Assembly: GCF_014174515.1 (NCBI RefSeq)
Contig: NZ_JACJUG010000012.1
Coordinates: forward strand, 97,192 to 161,191
Length of the DNA: 64,000 bases
From: Mitsuaria sp. WAJ17
Lineage (GTDB): Bacteria > Pseudomonadota > Gammaproteobacteria > Burkholderiales > Burkholderiaceae_C
Direction: 5' to 3'
Shown: piece after piece, positions 36,263 through 44,845 of the stretch
Numbering within the stretch: the stretch's first letter is position 1
Layout of the letters: every line of letters starts with the position of its first letter
Translations under genes and position numbers: made by a program
Notes under the pieces: model-generated
Databases searched by the model: none
What the model was told of the DNA's origin: nothing
What the model saw: only the letters and a program-made list of their open reading frames with translations

Positions 36263-37183
36263 TCAGTGCACCCAGGGCTCCCATGGCCAGGGCATCGCCC
36301 CCGATGCCTGAGTCGTCCATTGGCGGCGATAGGCCGAGGGCGCCATGCCCACCACGCGCCGGAATTGGCGGCTGAACTGGGCCTGGTCGTAGAAGCCGCA
36401 GCCCAAGGCCACGTCCATCAGGGACTCCCCATCCTGGCGCAGCAGGGCGCAGGCGGCGCGCACGCGGTGGCGCACGATGAATTCCTGCGGGCTCATGCCG
36501 AACACCCGTCGCACCAGGGCCGAGAAGCGCGCCTGGCTCAGGCCCGCCATGCCTGCGAGCTGTGCCACGCTGTGGCGCCGCTCGCAGGTCTTGGTCATGG
36601 CATCGACCGCCTCGACCAGGGCTGCGTCGTCGGCGTCGCGCCGCAGACCGGGCACGTCCTTGGACAGGCACAGGATGCCGTGCATCTGCCCGCCCGCCGA
36701 GCACAGCGGGTACTTGTGCGTTACGCACCAGCCCGCGCTCCCGCCAGGCAGCAGAATGGGGTCCAGCTGGTAGAGCAGGGGGCTGCGCCGGCTCAGCACC
36801 CATTCATCCTGGGCCATGTAACGGCTGGACAGGGCGTCCGGCCACAGCTCCGTGACCGTGCGACCGTGCAGGCTCGCGTCCTGCGGCAGGCCCAGGCGCT
36901 GCAGCAAGGAGGCGTTGAACGAGACATAGCGCCCCGCCCGGTCCTTCACCACGAACAGAAAGCCGGCCAGGCCTTCGAACAGCATCGCCGTCTGTGCGGC
37001 GCCAAAGAGCAGGGCCTGCTCGGTGGCCGTATCGACGCGCGCGTCTTCACCCCGGGGCAGGCCGGGACCTTCGCACCAGGGTCCACCGGACGCAGGCTGA
37101 TGCACAGCCGGCGGTTCGACACCTGGCCGTTCGACATCGGCCCGCGTGGGCGGCCGGCACGGGGCACGCATGCTTTCCTGCAT
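36263..37183 (-). CDS. AraC-family regulator with N-terminal PAS domain
   Basis: The protein has 306 residues. The ATG at 37183 is preceded on the minus strand by AAGGAAGGAG; the open frame upstream does not look coding. Residues about 60-170 form a PAS-like sensory domain (LAGFLFVVKDRAGRYVSFNA, then CVTHKYPLCSAG). Residues about 205-300 form the AraC/XylS double helix-turn-helix (LAGMAGLSQARFSALVRRVF, DVALGCGFYDQAQFSRQFRR). The ligand and targets are unknown. It sits between nosX (convergent, 22 bases away) and the M64-type peptidase gene. Confidence 0.85.
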   Translation of the reverse strand: MQESMRAPCRPPTRADVERPGVEPPAVHQPASGGPWCEGPGLPRGEDARVDTATEQALLFGAAQTAMLFEGLAGFLFVVKDRAGRYVSFNASLLQRLGLPQDASLHGRTVTELWPDALSSRYMAQDEWVLSRRSPLLYQLDPILLPGGSAGWCVTHKYPLCSAGGQMHGILCLSKDVPGLRRDADDAALVEAVDAMTKTCERRHSVAQLAGMAGLSQARFSALVRRVFGMSPQEFIVRHRVRAACALLRQDGESLMDVALGCGFYDQAQFSRQFRRVVGMAPSAYRRQWTTQASGAMPWPWEPWVH

Positions 37184-37230
37184 GTTGGGCTCCTTCCTTG
37201 CACTCTCTCCGTGCCTGATATTGACGCAGC

Positions 37231-37295
37231 AGCCCCCCTTTCGGGGGCCGCCGGGGTCCGGCCTCAGGGCATGTCCGCATGTGGTTATCCCTGAG
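37231..37295 (-). terminator. Two hairpins after the M64-type peptidase gene
   Basis: CTCAGGG (37263-37269) pairs with CCCTGAG (37289-37295), and GCCCCC (37232-37237) pairs with GGGGGC (37243-37248). Neither is followed by a clear T tract. They may end the peptidase transcript or belong to the leader of the AraC gene. Confidence 0.35.
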
Positions 37296-37312
37296 CCCGG
37301 CCACGCCATGAA

Positions 37313-38947
37313 TCACTTGGGGAAGGTGTAGCTGAGCGTGAAGGCGCCGCTGCCCGCATAGGACTTGACCTGGGCGTAGTAGTAGCCCGCCGTGCCGTTG
37401 TAGCTGATGGATTCCGTGGAGCTGCTGCCTTCGCTCTTTGCCGCCACAGCCCAGGCGCTGCCGTTCCACTTGTACAGGTAGAGGTCGAAGTCGGTGCCCG
37501 CGGGGCCGCTCAGCTTCAGCGTGAAAGCGCCTCCTGCGGTGCTCTGGTGGTAGCCATTGCCGCCGCTGGGATAGGTGGCGGTGGCGCCGGTGCCGCTGAG
37601 GCTGCCCTTGACCGTGACTGAGCCATCGCCGTTGCCCGAGCCGCCGGTGTAGCTGTTGAAGACCTGGGCCGCACGCGCCTCATTGACGGCATGCCAGGGC
37701 TGGCCCAGGGCGCGCATGCGCGAGTTCTCTGTGGGGCGATACAGGCCGCTGGTGCAGTACTTGGCGCCCACAAACAGGCCCACGGTGCCATTGGCGTAGC
37801 TGCCGGCCTGGGTCGGCACTGGCGTGCTGCTGTTGATGAAGGCGGACCACTTGGCCGCGCTGCGCGTGCTGGCCCGCGTGGCATTGGCCTCGCTGGGCTC
37901 GCTGCTGGCGTCGCAGGTGCCGTAGTCGTACTCGTCCGCCAGCTTGAAGGCTGTGTGGCCGATCTCATGCAAGGCGATCTCGATGGACTGCGGGTGCATG
38001 GTCATGGTGCCGATATTGCCGCCGGCGCCGCCATAGGTCGTGCTGTTGGCCACCACGATGATGACGTCGCGCGCGTCGGCCGCGGTGACCGCGCCGACCG
38101 CGGTGAAGACCTTGCTCTCGTCGGCGCAGACCAGGCGGTCGATGCCATAGCAGCCGATCACCGTGCCCAAGGCCGTGTTGCGGGTGACGCCGCCCTCGCT
38201 CACACCGGACTGCGGGCTGACGATGTCCACCCGGCGGATGTTGATCGAGTTCTTGTAGCTGGCGAACAGTGGATCGGCCAGGATGCCGGTGCTGATCTTC
38301 TGGGCGTCGGACACCCACTTGCTCTGGTCCGCGCTGGCATAGCCGTCGCCGATCAGCACGATGTCCATGCGCTGGCCGCTCGCGCCGCTGTTCCACAGTA
38401 CGGTGCTGCCGGTGGGCGTGGCCAGGCTCAACAGGCTGCGCTGGCTGCTGTCCAGCGCGGAGCGGGCGGCCAGTTGGTCCAGCTCGGTCCGCGCCAGGCG
38501 CTTGAGGGGCGTCGCGCCGGCCAGTGCGCCGCGCGCGGCCAACTGGCTGCTGTGCTCCACGATGTCCACGCTGTGCACCTGGGTCGACCAGGGCAGGCGC
38601 AGCTCCACGCTGCCGTCGCGCTGCAGGGCTCGGGCCTGCTGGATCTGGCCGGTGGCCGGGTTGAACACCTCGGCCCACTGGCGGCTCGGATTCGCGATGG
38701 TGCGGCGCAAGAGCTCCTGGCCCCTGGCATCGCGGGCGATGAGGACCAGATCGCCGTCACGGGGCTCGCCGGGCTGGGCCTGGCTGCCGAAGCTGCCTTT
38801 CTCGACGTGGCTGAGCTGCAGCCCCGCAGCGGGGTTCAGGGGATCGTGGCGCAGGCGCAGCAGCAGATCCTCGGCCTGTGCAGCCGAAGCCAGTGCGAGC
38901 GGCAGGGCCAGAAGCAGGCGCTGTCGCAGGGCAAGGGGAGTCTTCAT
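37313..38947 (-). CDS. Secreted M64 (IgA-peptidase-like) metallopeptidase with PPC-like tail
   Basis: The protein has 544 residues; the ATG at 38947 opens a signal peptide (LLLALPLALASAAQA). An N-terminal beta-rich part of about 160 residues precedes the M64-type domain. The domain shows MDIVLIGDGYASADQSKWV, DVIIVVANSTTYGG and the zinc site IALHEIGHTAFKLADEYDYG. HEIGH supplies two histidines and the catalytic glutamate, and the following Asp/Glu residues include the probable third ligand. The last 95 residues are the PPC-like domain shared with the proteins at 6382-8751 and 9431-11212. The leader carries four ACAAG repeats, and an operator-like element lies at 39064-39103. Confidence 0.88.
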   Translation of the reverse strand: MKTPLALRQRLLLALPLALASAAQAEDLLLRLRHDPLNPAAGLQLSHVEKGSFGSQAQPGEPRDGDLVLIARDARGQELLRRTIANPSRQWAEVFNPATGQIQQARALQRDGSVELRLPWSTQVHSVDIVEHSSQLAARGALAGATPLKRLARTELDQLAARSALDSSQRSLLSLATPTGSTVLWNSGASGQRMDIVLIGDGYASADQSKWVSDAQKISTGILADPLFASYKNSINIRRVDIVSPQSGVSEGGVTRNTALGTVIGCYGIDRLVCADESKVFTAVGAVTAADARDVIIVVANSTTYGGAGGNIGTMTMHPQSIEIALHEIGHTAFKLADEYDYGTCDASSEPSEANATRASTRSAAKWSAFINSSTPVPTQAGSYANGTVGLFVGAKYCTSGLYRPTENSRMRALGQPWHAVNEARAAQVFNSYTGGSGNGDGSVTVKGSLSGTGATATYPSGGNGYHQSTAGGAFTLKLSGPAGTDFDLYLYKWNGSAWAVAAKSEGSSSTESISYNGTAGYYYAQVKSYAGSGAFTLSYTFPK

Positions 38948-38958
38948 GGGCAGTCTCG

Positions 38959-38978
38959 CTTGTCTTGTCTTGTCTTGT
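38959..38978. repeat. Pentanucleotide repeat (CTTGT)x4 in the peptidase leader
   Basis: Four perfect CTTGT units (ACAAG on the coding strand) end 11 bases before the start codon of the M64-type peptidase gene, next to its weak ribosome-binding region. Confidence 0.75.
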
Positions 38979-39063
38979 TGATGTGGTCCGCTGCCCTTTG
39001 TGAGACAGGCGGCACGGCGCTGGATGGCCGTGGTGCGATCTTGGCGAGGGGCTTTCGCCCGGC

Positions 39064-39103
39064 CTTGTACGCATTCAGCTCGGCAGCCCCAATCGCGACA
39101 AAG
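39064..39103. promoter_or_regulatory. Split inverted repeat CTTGTACG-N24-CGACAAAG
   Basis: The left arm is exact, and its 12-mer CTTGTACGCATT matches 11382-11393. The right arm (39096-39103) is imperfect. The spacing is 24 bases, as in the element at 11382-11421. It lies 117 bases upstream of the M64-type peptidase gene. Confidence 0.45.
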
Positions 39104-39204
39104 CGTTGCGTCCGGGCGGCAGGGGATTGCCCGGGGCTTGCGTGCGGTTGGCGCGGCAATGCCAGGCAATAGGCCTTTTCACAGGGCGTGAACTTCCTAT
39201 TCGC

Positions 39205-39235
39205 AACACAAATGCGTATGATTCGCATTTGTGTT
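39205..39235. promoter_or_regulatory. Fur-type operator of the siderophore operon
   Basis: A perfect 12-base inverted repeat, AACACAAATGCG (39205-39216) and CGCATTTGTGTT (39224-39235), surrounds TATGATT. The core AATGCGTATGATTCGCATT resembles betaproteobacterial Fur boxes. It lies 34 bases before the TonB receptor start, so iron should repress the operon. Confidence 0.8.
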
Positions 39236-39269
39236 GAATAGTTGAACAAGATCTCTCGGAGGAGGAACG

Positions 39270-41228
39270 ATGTCGCTTGAGTGGAAAGCCCGCACCTGGC
39301 TGGGCGGAGGATGCACCGTCTTGATGGCCACAGTGGCACAGGCCCATCAGCCTAGCCCCCAATCGCTGCCCTCGGTGGTGGTGACCGCAAGCATGACTGA
39401 GCGTGAACGGCTGGCCAGCCCGGCCTTCACCACGGTGATCAGCGCCGAGGACATCGCTCGCTCGCCGGCGAACAGCATCCCGGACCTGCTGCGCGATGCC
39501 GTGGGTGTGCACAACCAGAGCAATGCTAATGGCCGGGACGAGATCCAGATCCGCGGCATGGACGGCCGTTACACGCTGGTCCTCGTCGATGGACGCCGCG
39601 TGTCCTCGGCGGGTGCGCTGTGGCGAGGCTCGGACTTCGACCTCACGACCGTGCCCCTGGCCAGCATCGACCGCATCGAGATCGTGCGCGGCCCCATGTC
39701 GGCGCTGTACGGCTCCGATGCCATCGGCGGCGTGGTCAACATCATCACCAAGCGGCCCGGCAAGGATTGGCACGGCAGCCTGGGGGCCGAGCTTCGCTTG
39801 ATCGAGTCTGGCGAAGAGGGCAGGCAGCAGCGCGTCCATGCCGCGGCCTCAGGCGCCTTGGGTGCGGATCTCAGCCTGGCCGTCGCAGGGGAGTTCTACC
39901 ATCGTGATGCCTGGTTCCAGCACAGCGCACAGGACCCCAAGGAAGTGCCCGGCCTGGAGGCCAAGCGCAGCGCCAACCTGGTATCGACGCTGACCTGGCG
40001 TGTCGATCCGCGCCAGACGCTGGACCTGGATCTCGGCTACAACCGCGACAAACGCCCCTACGCCCTGGACAGCTACGTCTACTACCCGGCCTGGAACTAC
40101 GAGGCCTTCAGCTACTCCGAGCAGCAGATCTCCCGCAAGACCCTGGGCCTGAGCCACCGCGGCCGCTGGGACTGGGGCCAGAGCTTTACCACCTACAAGC
40201 GCGAGCGGGCCCGCATCGACGACTTCGCCTCCAGCTATGACGCGCCCAAGCAGCGCCACTACCAGGAGCACAACGACTACCTGCGCAGCTACGCCGTCAG
40301 CCAGGTCGGCGCCCACGCGCTGACGGGCGGGGTGGACCTGCGTCGCCAGGAGGTGAGGGACCCCAGTACCTATCTGCAGACCGGCCGAGTGCGCAGCACC
40401 CAGTACGCCGCCTTCATGCAGGATGAATTCAAGGCCAGCGACGCCTGGCTGCTGACCCTGGGCGGGCGCATGGACCACCACCCCAGCTTCGGCCGGCACT
40501 TCTCGCCCAAGGCCTACGCCAACTACTTCCTCGGCAGCGATGTGGTGGTCAAGGGTGGCGTCAGCACCGCCTTCAAGGCACCCGATGCCTACCAGCTCAG
40601 CCCGGAGTACCGCATCATCAGCTGCGGCGGCCGCTGCCACCTGTCCGGCAACCCGGCCCTCACGCCGGAGAAGAGCCGCAGCGCTGAGATCGGCCTTGAA
40701 GTGACCCGGGCCGACTGGGAGTTCAGCGCCGTGCTCTTCCACAACAAGGTCAGGGATCTGATCGTGGCGGTCTACGACCCCGGCGTGCCCTCGCGCGCAT
40801 GGAAGAACGTAGCCCAGGCCAAGACCCAGGGCATCGAGCTGGGCGGTAGCTGGCAGCTCAGCAGGGCCTGGGGCCTCAAGGGCAGCCTCACGGCGCTCAA
40901 GGCCGACTTCACCGACGCCGCGGGCCAGACCGTGAAGCTGGAATTCCGCCCCGAGCACAAGCTGATGGCCGGCGTGAACTGGAGGGCCAACGCGGCACTC
41001 AAGGTCTTCCTGGACCTGAACTACACGGGCCGGCAGTTCTACGAGGACAAGTCGCTGCCGGCCTACACGCGGGGGGACGTGGGCGCCTCGCTGCAGCTGG
41101 GCCGGCCCTGGACGCTGCGGGCCGGCATCAAGAACCTGGGCGATGTGAAGCTGAAAGACAGAAACGGGAAAGTCATCGCCTCGGAGCTGGGACGCAATCT
41201 GTATCTGTCGGCGAGCTACGGCTTCTGA
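39270..41228 (+). CDS. TonB-dependent catecholate siderophore receptor
   Basis: The protein has 652 residues; the ATG at 39270 follows GGAGGA. It is an outer-membrane beta-barrel with a signal peptide, a TonB box-like SVVVTAS, a plug domain (EIQIRGMDGRYTLVLVDGRR, IEIVRGPMSALYGSDAIGGV, NIITKRPGKDW) and a barrel ending in LSASYGF with the terminal aromatic residue. The type is CirA/FepA-like. A Cys pair in SCGGRCHLSG lies in an extracellular loop. It is the first gene of the Fur-controlled operon and probably takes up the ferric form of the siderophore made by the downstream genes. Confidence 0.92.
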   Translation: MSLEWKARTWLGGGCTVLMATVAQAHQPSPQSLPSVVVTASMTERERLASPAFTTVISAEDIARSPANSIPDLLRDAVGVHNQSNANGRDEIQIRGMDGRYTLVLVDGRRVSSAGALWRGSDFDLTTVPLASIDRIEIVRGPMSALYGSDAIGGVVNIITKRPGKDWHGSLGAELRLIESGEEGRQQRVHAAASGALGADLSLAVAGEFYHRDAWFQHSAQDPKEVPGLEAKRSANLVSTLTWRVDPRQTLDLDLGYNRDKRPYALDSYVYYPAWNYEAFSYSEQQISRKTLGLSHRGRWDWGQSFTTYKRERARIDDFASSYDAPKQRHYQEHNDYLRSYAVSQVGAHALTGGVDLRRQEVRDPSTYLQTGRVRSTQYAAFMQDEFKASDAWLLTLGGRMDHHPSFGRHFSPKAYANYFLGSDVVVKGGVSTAFKAPDAYQLSPEYRIISCGGRCHLSGNPALTPEKSRSAEIGLEVTRADWEFSAVLFHNKVRDLIVAVYDPGVPSRAWKNVAQAKTQGIELGGSWQLSRAWGLKGSLTALKADFTDAAGQTVKLEFRPEHKLMAGVNWRANAALKVFLDLNYTGRQFYEDKSLPAYTRGDVGASLQLGRPWTLRAGIKNLGDVKLKDRNGKVIASELGRNLYLSASYGF

Positions 41229-41293
41229 GCCGGGCAAGGAGGACTGGCGCGCAGGCGGGAGCCGCCTGCCGCGCCGGCCAGGGAGGAGAAATC

Positions 41294-41575
41294 ATGAACG
41301 AACTGTTCTTCATCGGTCTGTGGGGGGCTGTGGGACTGGCCTATCTGTCGAATGCGCACCAGCGCCTGCTGGCGGTGTCGCTGCCGGCCGGCCCGGCGCG
41401 TCTGGCTGCGCTGGGCCTGGCGGCCATCGCCATCGCGACTGGCTGGCACGCCCTTGGCGCAGCCGTGGCCTGCTTTGCGGGCCTGGCCTGGGCCCTGTTG
41501 TGGGCGGGCCTTTGGCCGCTGGCAGGTGCCTTGCCGTGGGCGCATGCGGCTGGTCGCAAGGAGGCCTGCCGATGA
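41294..41575 (+). CDS. Small membrane protein, DUF3325-like
   Basis: The protein has 93 residues with about three hydrophobic segments (FFIGLWGAVGLAYL, LAALGLAAIAIATGWHAL, VACFAGLAWALLWAGL). DUF3325-type proteins accompany PepSY proteins and TonB receptors in iron-uptake loci; their function is not established. It ends in an ATGA overlap with the next gene. Confidence 0.6.
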   Translation: MNELFFIGLWGAVGLAYLSNAHQRLLAVSLPAGPARLAALGLAAIAIATGWHALGAAVACFAGLAWALLWAGLWPLAGALPWAHAAGRKEACR

Positions 41576-41862
41576 GGGCGGCGATCCAGCGGGACTGGTG
41601 GCTCAAGAGCCTGTCGGGCACCGTGCTGGGCGCCAGCCTGGCCCTGGGGCTGGTCGGCCTGTGGGCGTGGTGGGGGCCGGGCGGCCTCCGCGAGCCCGAC
41701 AAGGTGCAGTTCAACATGTGGATGATTGCGCCGCTGTGGATGCTGGCCCTGTGCACCGTGTACTTCATGCGTTCGGGCGCGCGGGCCTTGCTGGCCCTGC
41801 TGACCCTCAATGCGTTGGCGTACGGCCTGCTGATGTGGGCGCAAGGCGGGGCGGGCGCATGA
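41572..41862 (+). CDS. Small membrane protein of iron-uptake loci (DUF3649-like)
   Basis: The protein has 96 residues; the ATG follows AAGGAGG. Two or three membrane helices are visible (LGASLALGLVGLWAWW, MIAPLWMLALCTVYFM, LLALLTLNALAYGLLM). Such proteins lie between receptor and PepSY genes in many proteobacterial siderophore loci. The family name is given from memory and context. It overlaps both neighbours by four bases. Confidence 0.55.
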   Translation: MRAAIQRDWWLKSLSGTVLGASLALGLVGLWAWWGPGGLREPDKVQFNMWMIAPLWMLALCTVYFMRSGARALLALLTLNALAYGLLMWAQGGAGA

Positions 41863-43499
41863 AGATCTCCAGCGATCTGATCAAGGTACACAAGCGCCTG
41901 CACACCTGGGTCGGCATCACTGCGGGCTGGCTTCTTTTCGTGGCCTTCTTCGCCGGTGCCCTGACCATGTTCAAGGAGCCCCTGGACCGCTGGGTCCACG
42001 CCGGCGCCGAACCCGTGGCCAAGGCCTGGGCCCAGCCGCTGGATGACCGGCTGATCCCCGAGCTGCTGGCGCGCCAGCCCAGGGCCGCGGCCGAGTTCAC
42101 CCTGCACCTGCGCCCGACAGAACACCTCGTGGCGCCCATCAGCGGGCCCCGTGATCCGGGCGATGGGGCCGGGGTGGACGCCGATGCCAGCGCGGGAGAG
42201 CCCTGGGTGGCCGGTCGTGATACTCAGGGCCGGCTGCAGGTCTGGTCGCAGCCCCCCTCGAAGCTGGGTGAGCTGGTGGATCTGCTGCACCGCACCGGAG
42301 GCATCCCAGGGACGCTGGGTGACGAGCACCTGGGCGTCTACGTCATGGGCGTGGCCGCAGTGCTGTACTTCCTGGCCCTGGTGTCGGGCGTGGTCGTGCT
42401 GCTGCCCACCCTGGTCAAGGACTTCTTCGCCATCCGGCCGGGCGCGAACCGCAAGCGCTTCTGGCTGGACTTCCACAACGTCCTGGGCATCTCCAGCCTG
42501 CCATTCCATGTGGTGATCAGCCTGACGGCCCTCGTATTCGCCTTCCATGACCAGTTCTACGGCGCCCTGCAGCAGGTGGTGTACGGCCGGCAGCCGATGT
42601 TCTCGCCGCCGGCACTGAAGATGCCGGTGGAACCGGGCCGCCCCCTGCTTCCGCTGTCACACCTGCTGCAGCGCGTGCAGGAGGAAGCCCCGGGCTTCGA
42701 ACCGACCGAACTGCTCTTCATGCGCACCGGCGGACCACATCCCGTGCTGCGCGTGGCCCTGAACCATCCCGATGCGCTGGTGCACGGGCCGCGCAGCGCC
42801 TACCTGGTGCTGCAGCCACATACCGGCGAGCTGATCAACAGCAGCATGCTGCCCGGCCGGGAAAGCCGATGGAGCCTGCCTGTCAACACCTTCTTCGCCC
42901 TGCATTTCGGCAGCTTCGGCGGCGAGACCCTACGCTGGACCTATTTCGCCTTGGGTCTCATGGGCACCGCTCTGTTCTACAGCGGCAATCTGCTGTGGCT
43001 GGAGTCCCGGCGCAAGCGCCAGCGCACTGCCGAGCCGCAGGGAGGCCAGCCCACCTCCGTGCGCTGGCTGGCGGCCGCCACCGTGGGGTTTTGCCTGGGT
43101 TGCCAACTGGCCGTGATCGCGGGCCTGCTGGCGGGCAAGCTCAGGCAGGGCGGCGGGGGGCAGGCTGAGGCTCTGTACCTGAGCGTCTACTACGGCGTCT
43201 GGCTGGCCAGCCTGGCCTGGAGCCTGTGGCGCGGGGCCGCACGTGCGGCGCCGGTGCTGCTGGGCGCCTGTGCCCTGGGCAGCCTGCTGCTGCCGGGGCT
43301 CTCCTGGCGCAGCGGCTCTGGCCTGCTGGCTGGGCTCAACGGCGGGCATTGGGGCCTGTGGGTGGTGGACCTCGTGGCCCTGACGGCAGGACTGGCCTTT
43401 GCCGCCATGGCCTGGCGGACACGGCAGCGCGTGCTGCAGGCCCCGCCGGACACCATCTGGTCGCTGAGCGGCTCGGCTGCACAGCCGCTGAGGGCCTGA
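41859..43499 (+). CDS. PepSY-associated transmembrane protein (putative ferric-siderophore reductase)
   Basis: The protein has 546 residues. It opens with KRLHTWVGITAGWLLFVAFF and has further membrane helices near residues 150-180 (AAVLYFLALVSGVVVLLPTL), 200 (WLDFHNVLGISSLPFHVV) and in the C-terminal third. Conserved histidines in KRLHTW, DFHNVLG, SLPFH and ALHFG could bind haem. PepSY-TM proteins in iron loci are thought to reduce ferric siderophores in the periplasm. No periplasmic-binding-protein ABC importer is seen in this operon, so this protein may be central to iron release. Confidence 0.82.
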   Translation: MKISSDLIKVHKRLHTWVGITAGWLLFVAFFAGALTMFKEPLDRWVHAGAEPVAKAWAQPLDDRLIPELLARQPRAAAEFTLHLRPTEHLVAPISGPRDPGDGAGVDADASAGEPWVAGRDTQGRLQVWSQPPSKLGELVDLLHRTGGIPGTLGDEHLGVYVMGVAAVLYFLALVSGVVVLLPTLVKDFFAIRPGANRKRFWLDFHNVLGISSLPFHVVISLTALVFAFHDQFYGALQQVVYGRQPMFSPPALKMPVEPGRPLLPLSHLLQRVQEEAPGFEPTELLFMRTGGPHPVLRVALNHPDALVHGPRSAYLVLQPHTGELINSSMLPGRESRWSLPVNTFFALHFGSFGGETLRWTYFALGLMGTALFYSGNLLWLESRRKRQRTAEPQGGQPTSVRWLAAATVGFCLGCQLAVIAGLLAGKLRQGGGGQAEALYLSVYYGVWLASLAWSLWRGAARAAPVLLGACALGSLLLPGLSWRSGSGLLAGLNGGHWGLWVVDLVALTAGLAFAAMAWRTRQRVLQAPPDTIWSLSGSAAQPLRA

Positions 43500-43501
43500 G
43501 C

Positions 43502-44791
43502 TTGCACAGCCTCATCGCCCTCACGCCCTGGCTGCAGGCCGTGGCCCCGTCACATGCCATTGGGTCGGTCGCCTGGTGGCAGGGCGTCGCCCGCGCTGGC
43601 ACGCCCCTGCGTCGCGCCAGCACGGAAGCCGGCCTGCAGGAACTGCTGTTTCTGTGGCGCCGGCCGGCCGCTGAAGCTCCGCCACAGGCCGTCTGCATCG
43701 ATGTGGACGGCCACACCCCGCATCCCACGCAGGGGGCCGCATTCATGCAGAGCTTGGCCGGGACGGACGTCTGGCTCTGGGCGACCCAGCTGCCCAGGGA
43801 CTGGCTGGGCAGCTACGCCTTCCTGCCGGTGCCTGCGCAGTGGCCGAGCTTTCCCGACAGCGCCCCGGCGCGGCGTGACTGGTGGATGCGCACTTCGCAG
43901 ACCTTCAGCCAGTCCGACCCCGGCAGCCCGCTGCCCGCAGCCGCCGACGGCTGGGGCCGTCCGCGCGCCGTGCTTCGGCCGGAAGAAGGAGGGCCGAGCG
44001 CGCCGCCTGACTCGGAGTCGGCGGGGCTCAGCCACGGCTGGACCTGGACCAGCGAATGGCTGGGCACGCAGCGCTCGGCCTGGCTGCATCAGACAAGGCC
44101 GTCAATCCCAGCCCGCAGTGAGCTCGCCACGCGCCCCTGGGTGCTCCTGCTGGATGGCCAAGCCTGGGCGGGTTCGCTGCAGCTCTTTCCCTTGCTGGAC
44201 AGGTGGACAACGCAAGGGCTGCTGCCCGCCGCGGACTATCTCGCCGTGGACGCGCGAGACCCCGAATCCCGCCAGCAGGAGCTGGGCTGCCGGCCCCGCT
44301 TCTGGCAGGCGCTCCACGAGGAGCTCTGGCCCGAGGCCCTGCGACTGGCCGGACGCAGTCAGGAGCCCTGCTGCCAGTCCCCCTGCCTGGTCGCGGGGCA
44401 GAGCCTGGGCGGACTGGCGGCGACCTACGCTGCACTGCACTGGCCCGATCGCTATCGCGCCGTGCTGAGCCAGTCCGGCTCCTTCTGGTGGCCGGACCTG
44501 CAACAGGACAGCCCCCGTTACGCATGGCTCCTCCAGCAGGTCCGAAGCGGCCTGGGGCAGCGCCAGCGGCTGCACGCAATGTTCCAGTACGGCGAGCGCG
44601 ATCCCGAGGACATGCAGGCCCTGAGCCTGCAAATGGCCGCGTCCCTGCAGGTCCGCACGGCGATCCCTGGCGCCGTGCGGGCCCAGCAGGTGCGAGGCGG
44701 CCACGACTGGGTGTGCTGGCGCGAGGCGCTGCTGCCCGGCTTGGCCGCGCTGCTGCCAGGGCTGCATGAGCGCACGCTCCACGCGCACTGA
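43502..44791 (+). CDS. fes: Enterobactin-esterase-like ferric-siderophore hydrolase
   Basis: The protein has 429 residues. The start is probably TTG at 43502, two bases after the PepSY stop, with GAGGG six bases ahead; a longer open frame upstream only overlaps the previous gene. Residues about 200-420 form a Fes-type alpha/beta hydrolase: WVLLLDGQAWAG, the nucleophile in CLVAGQSLGGLAATYAALHW, LSQSGSFWW and the catalytic histidine in QVRGGHDWVCWR. It should hydrolyse the serine ester backbone of the siderophore to release iron, which fits a serine-trilactone-type product. Confidence 0.85.
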   Translation: MHSLIALTPWLQAVAPSHAIGSVAWWQGVARAGTPLRRASTEAGLQELLFLWRRPAAEAPPQAVCIDVDGHTPHPTQGAAFMQSLAGTDVWLWATQLPRDWLGSYAFLPVPAQWPSFPDSAPARRDWWMRTSQTFSQSDPGSPLPAAADGWGRPRAVLRPEEGGPSAPPDSESAGLSHGWTWTSEWLGTQRSAWLHQTRPSIPARSELATRPWVLLLDGQAWAGSLQLFPLLDRWTTQGLLPAADYLAVDARDPESRQQELGCRPRFWQALHEELWPEALRLAGRSQEPCCQSPCLVAGQSLGGLAATYAALHWPDRYRAVLSQSGSFWWPDLQQDSPRYAWLLQQVRSGLGQRQRLHAMFQYGERDPEDMQALSLQMAASLQVRTAIPGAVRAQQVRGGHDWVCWREALLPGLAALLPGLHERTLHAH

Positions 44792-44845
44792 ATGAACTCT
44801 GGCCATGAACAGCGATTCATGGCCGCATCAAGCAAAGGACTTGCC

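Larger units (their letters stand above)
38948..39269. other. Divergent promoter region, peptidase and TonB receptor
   Basis: These 322 bases hold the (CTTGT)4 tract, the split inverted repeat at 39064-39103 and the Fur-type palindrome at 39205-39235. No gene is seen. Confidence 0.7.

Noticed and set aside
43226..43501. Upstream start for the Fes-like gene
   Set aside because: The extension lies wholly inside the PepSY gene in another frame and is not protein-like; a TTG with GAGGG at proper spacing follows the PepSY stop.
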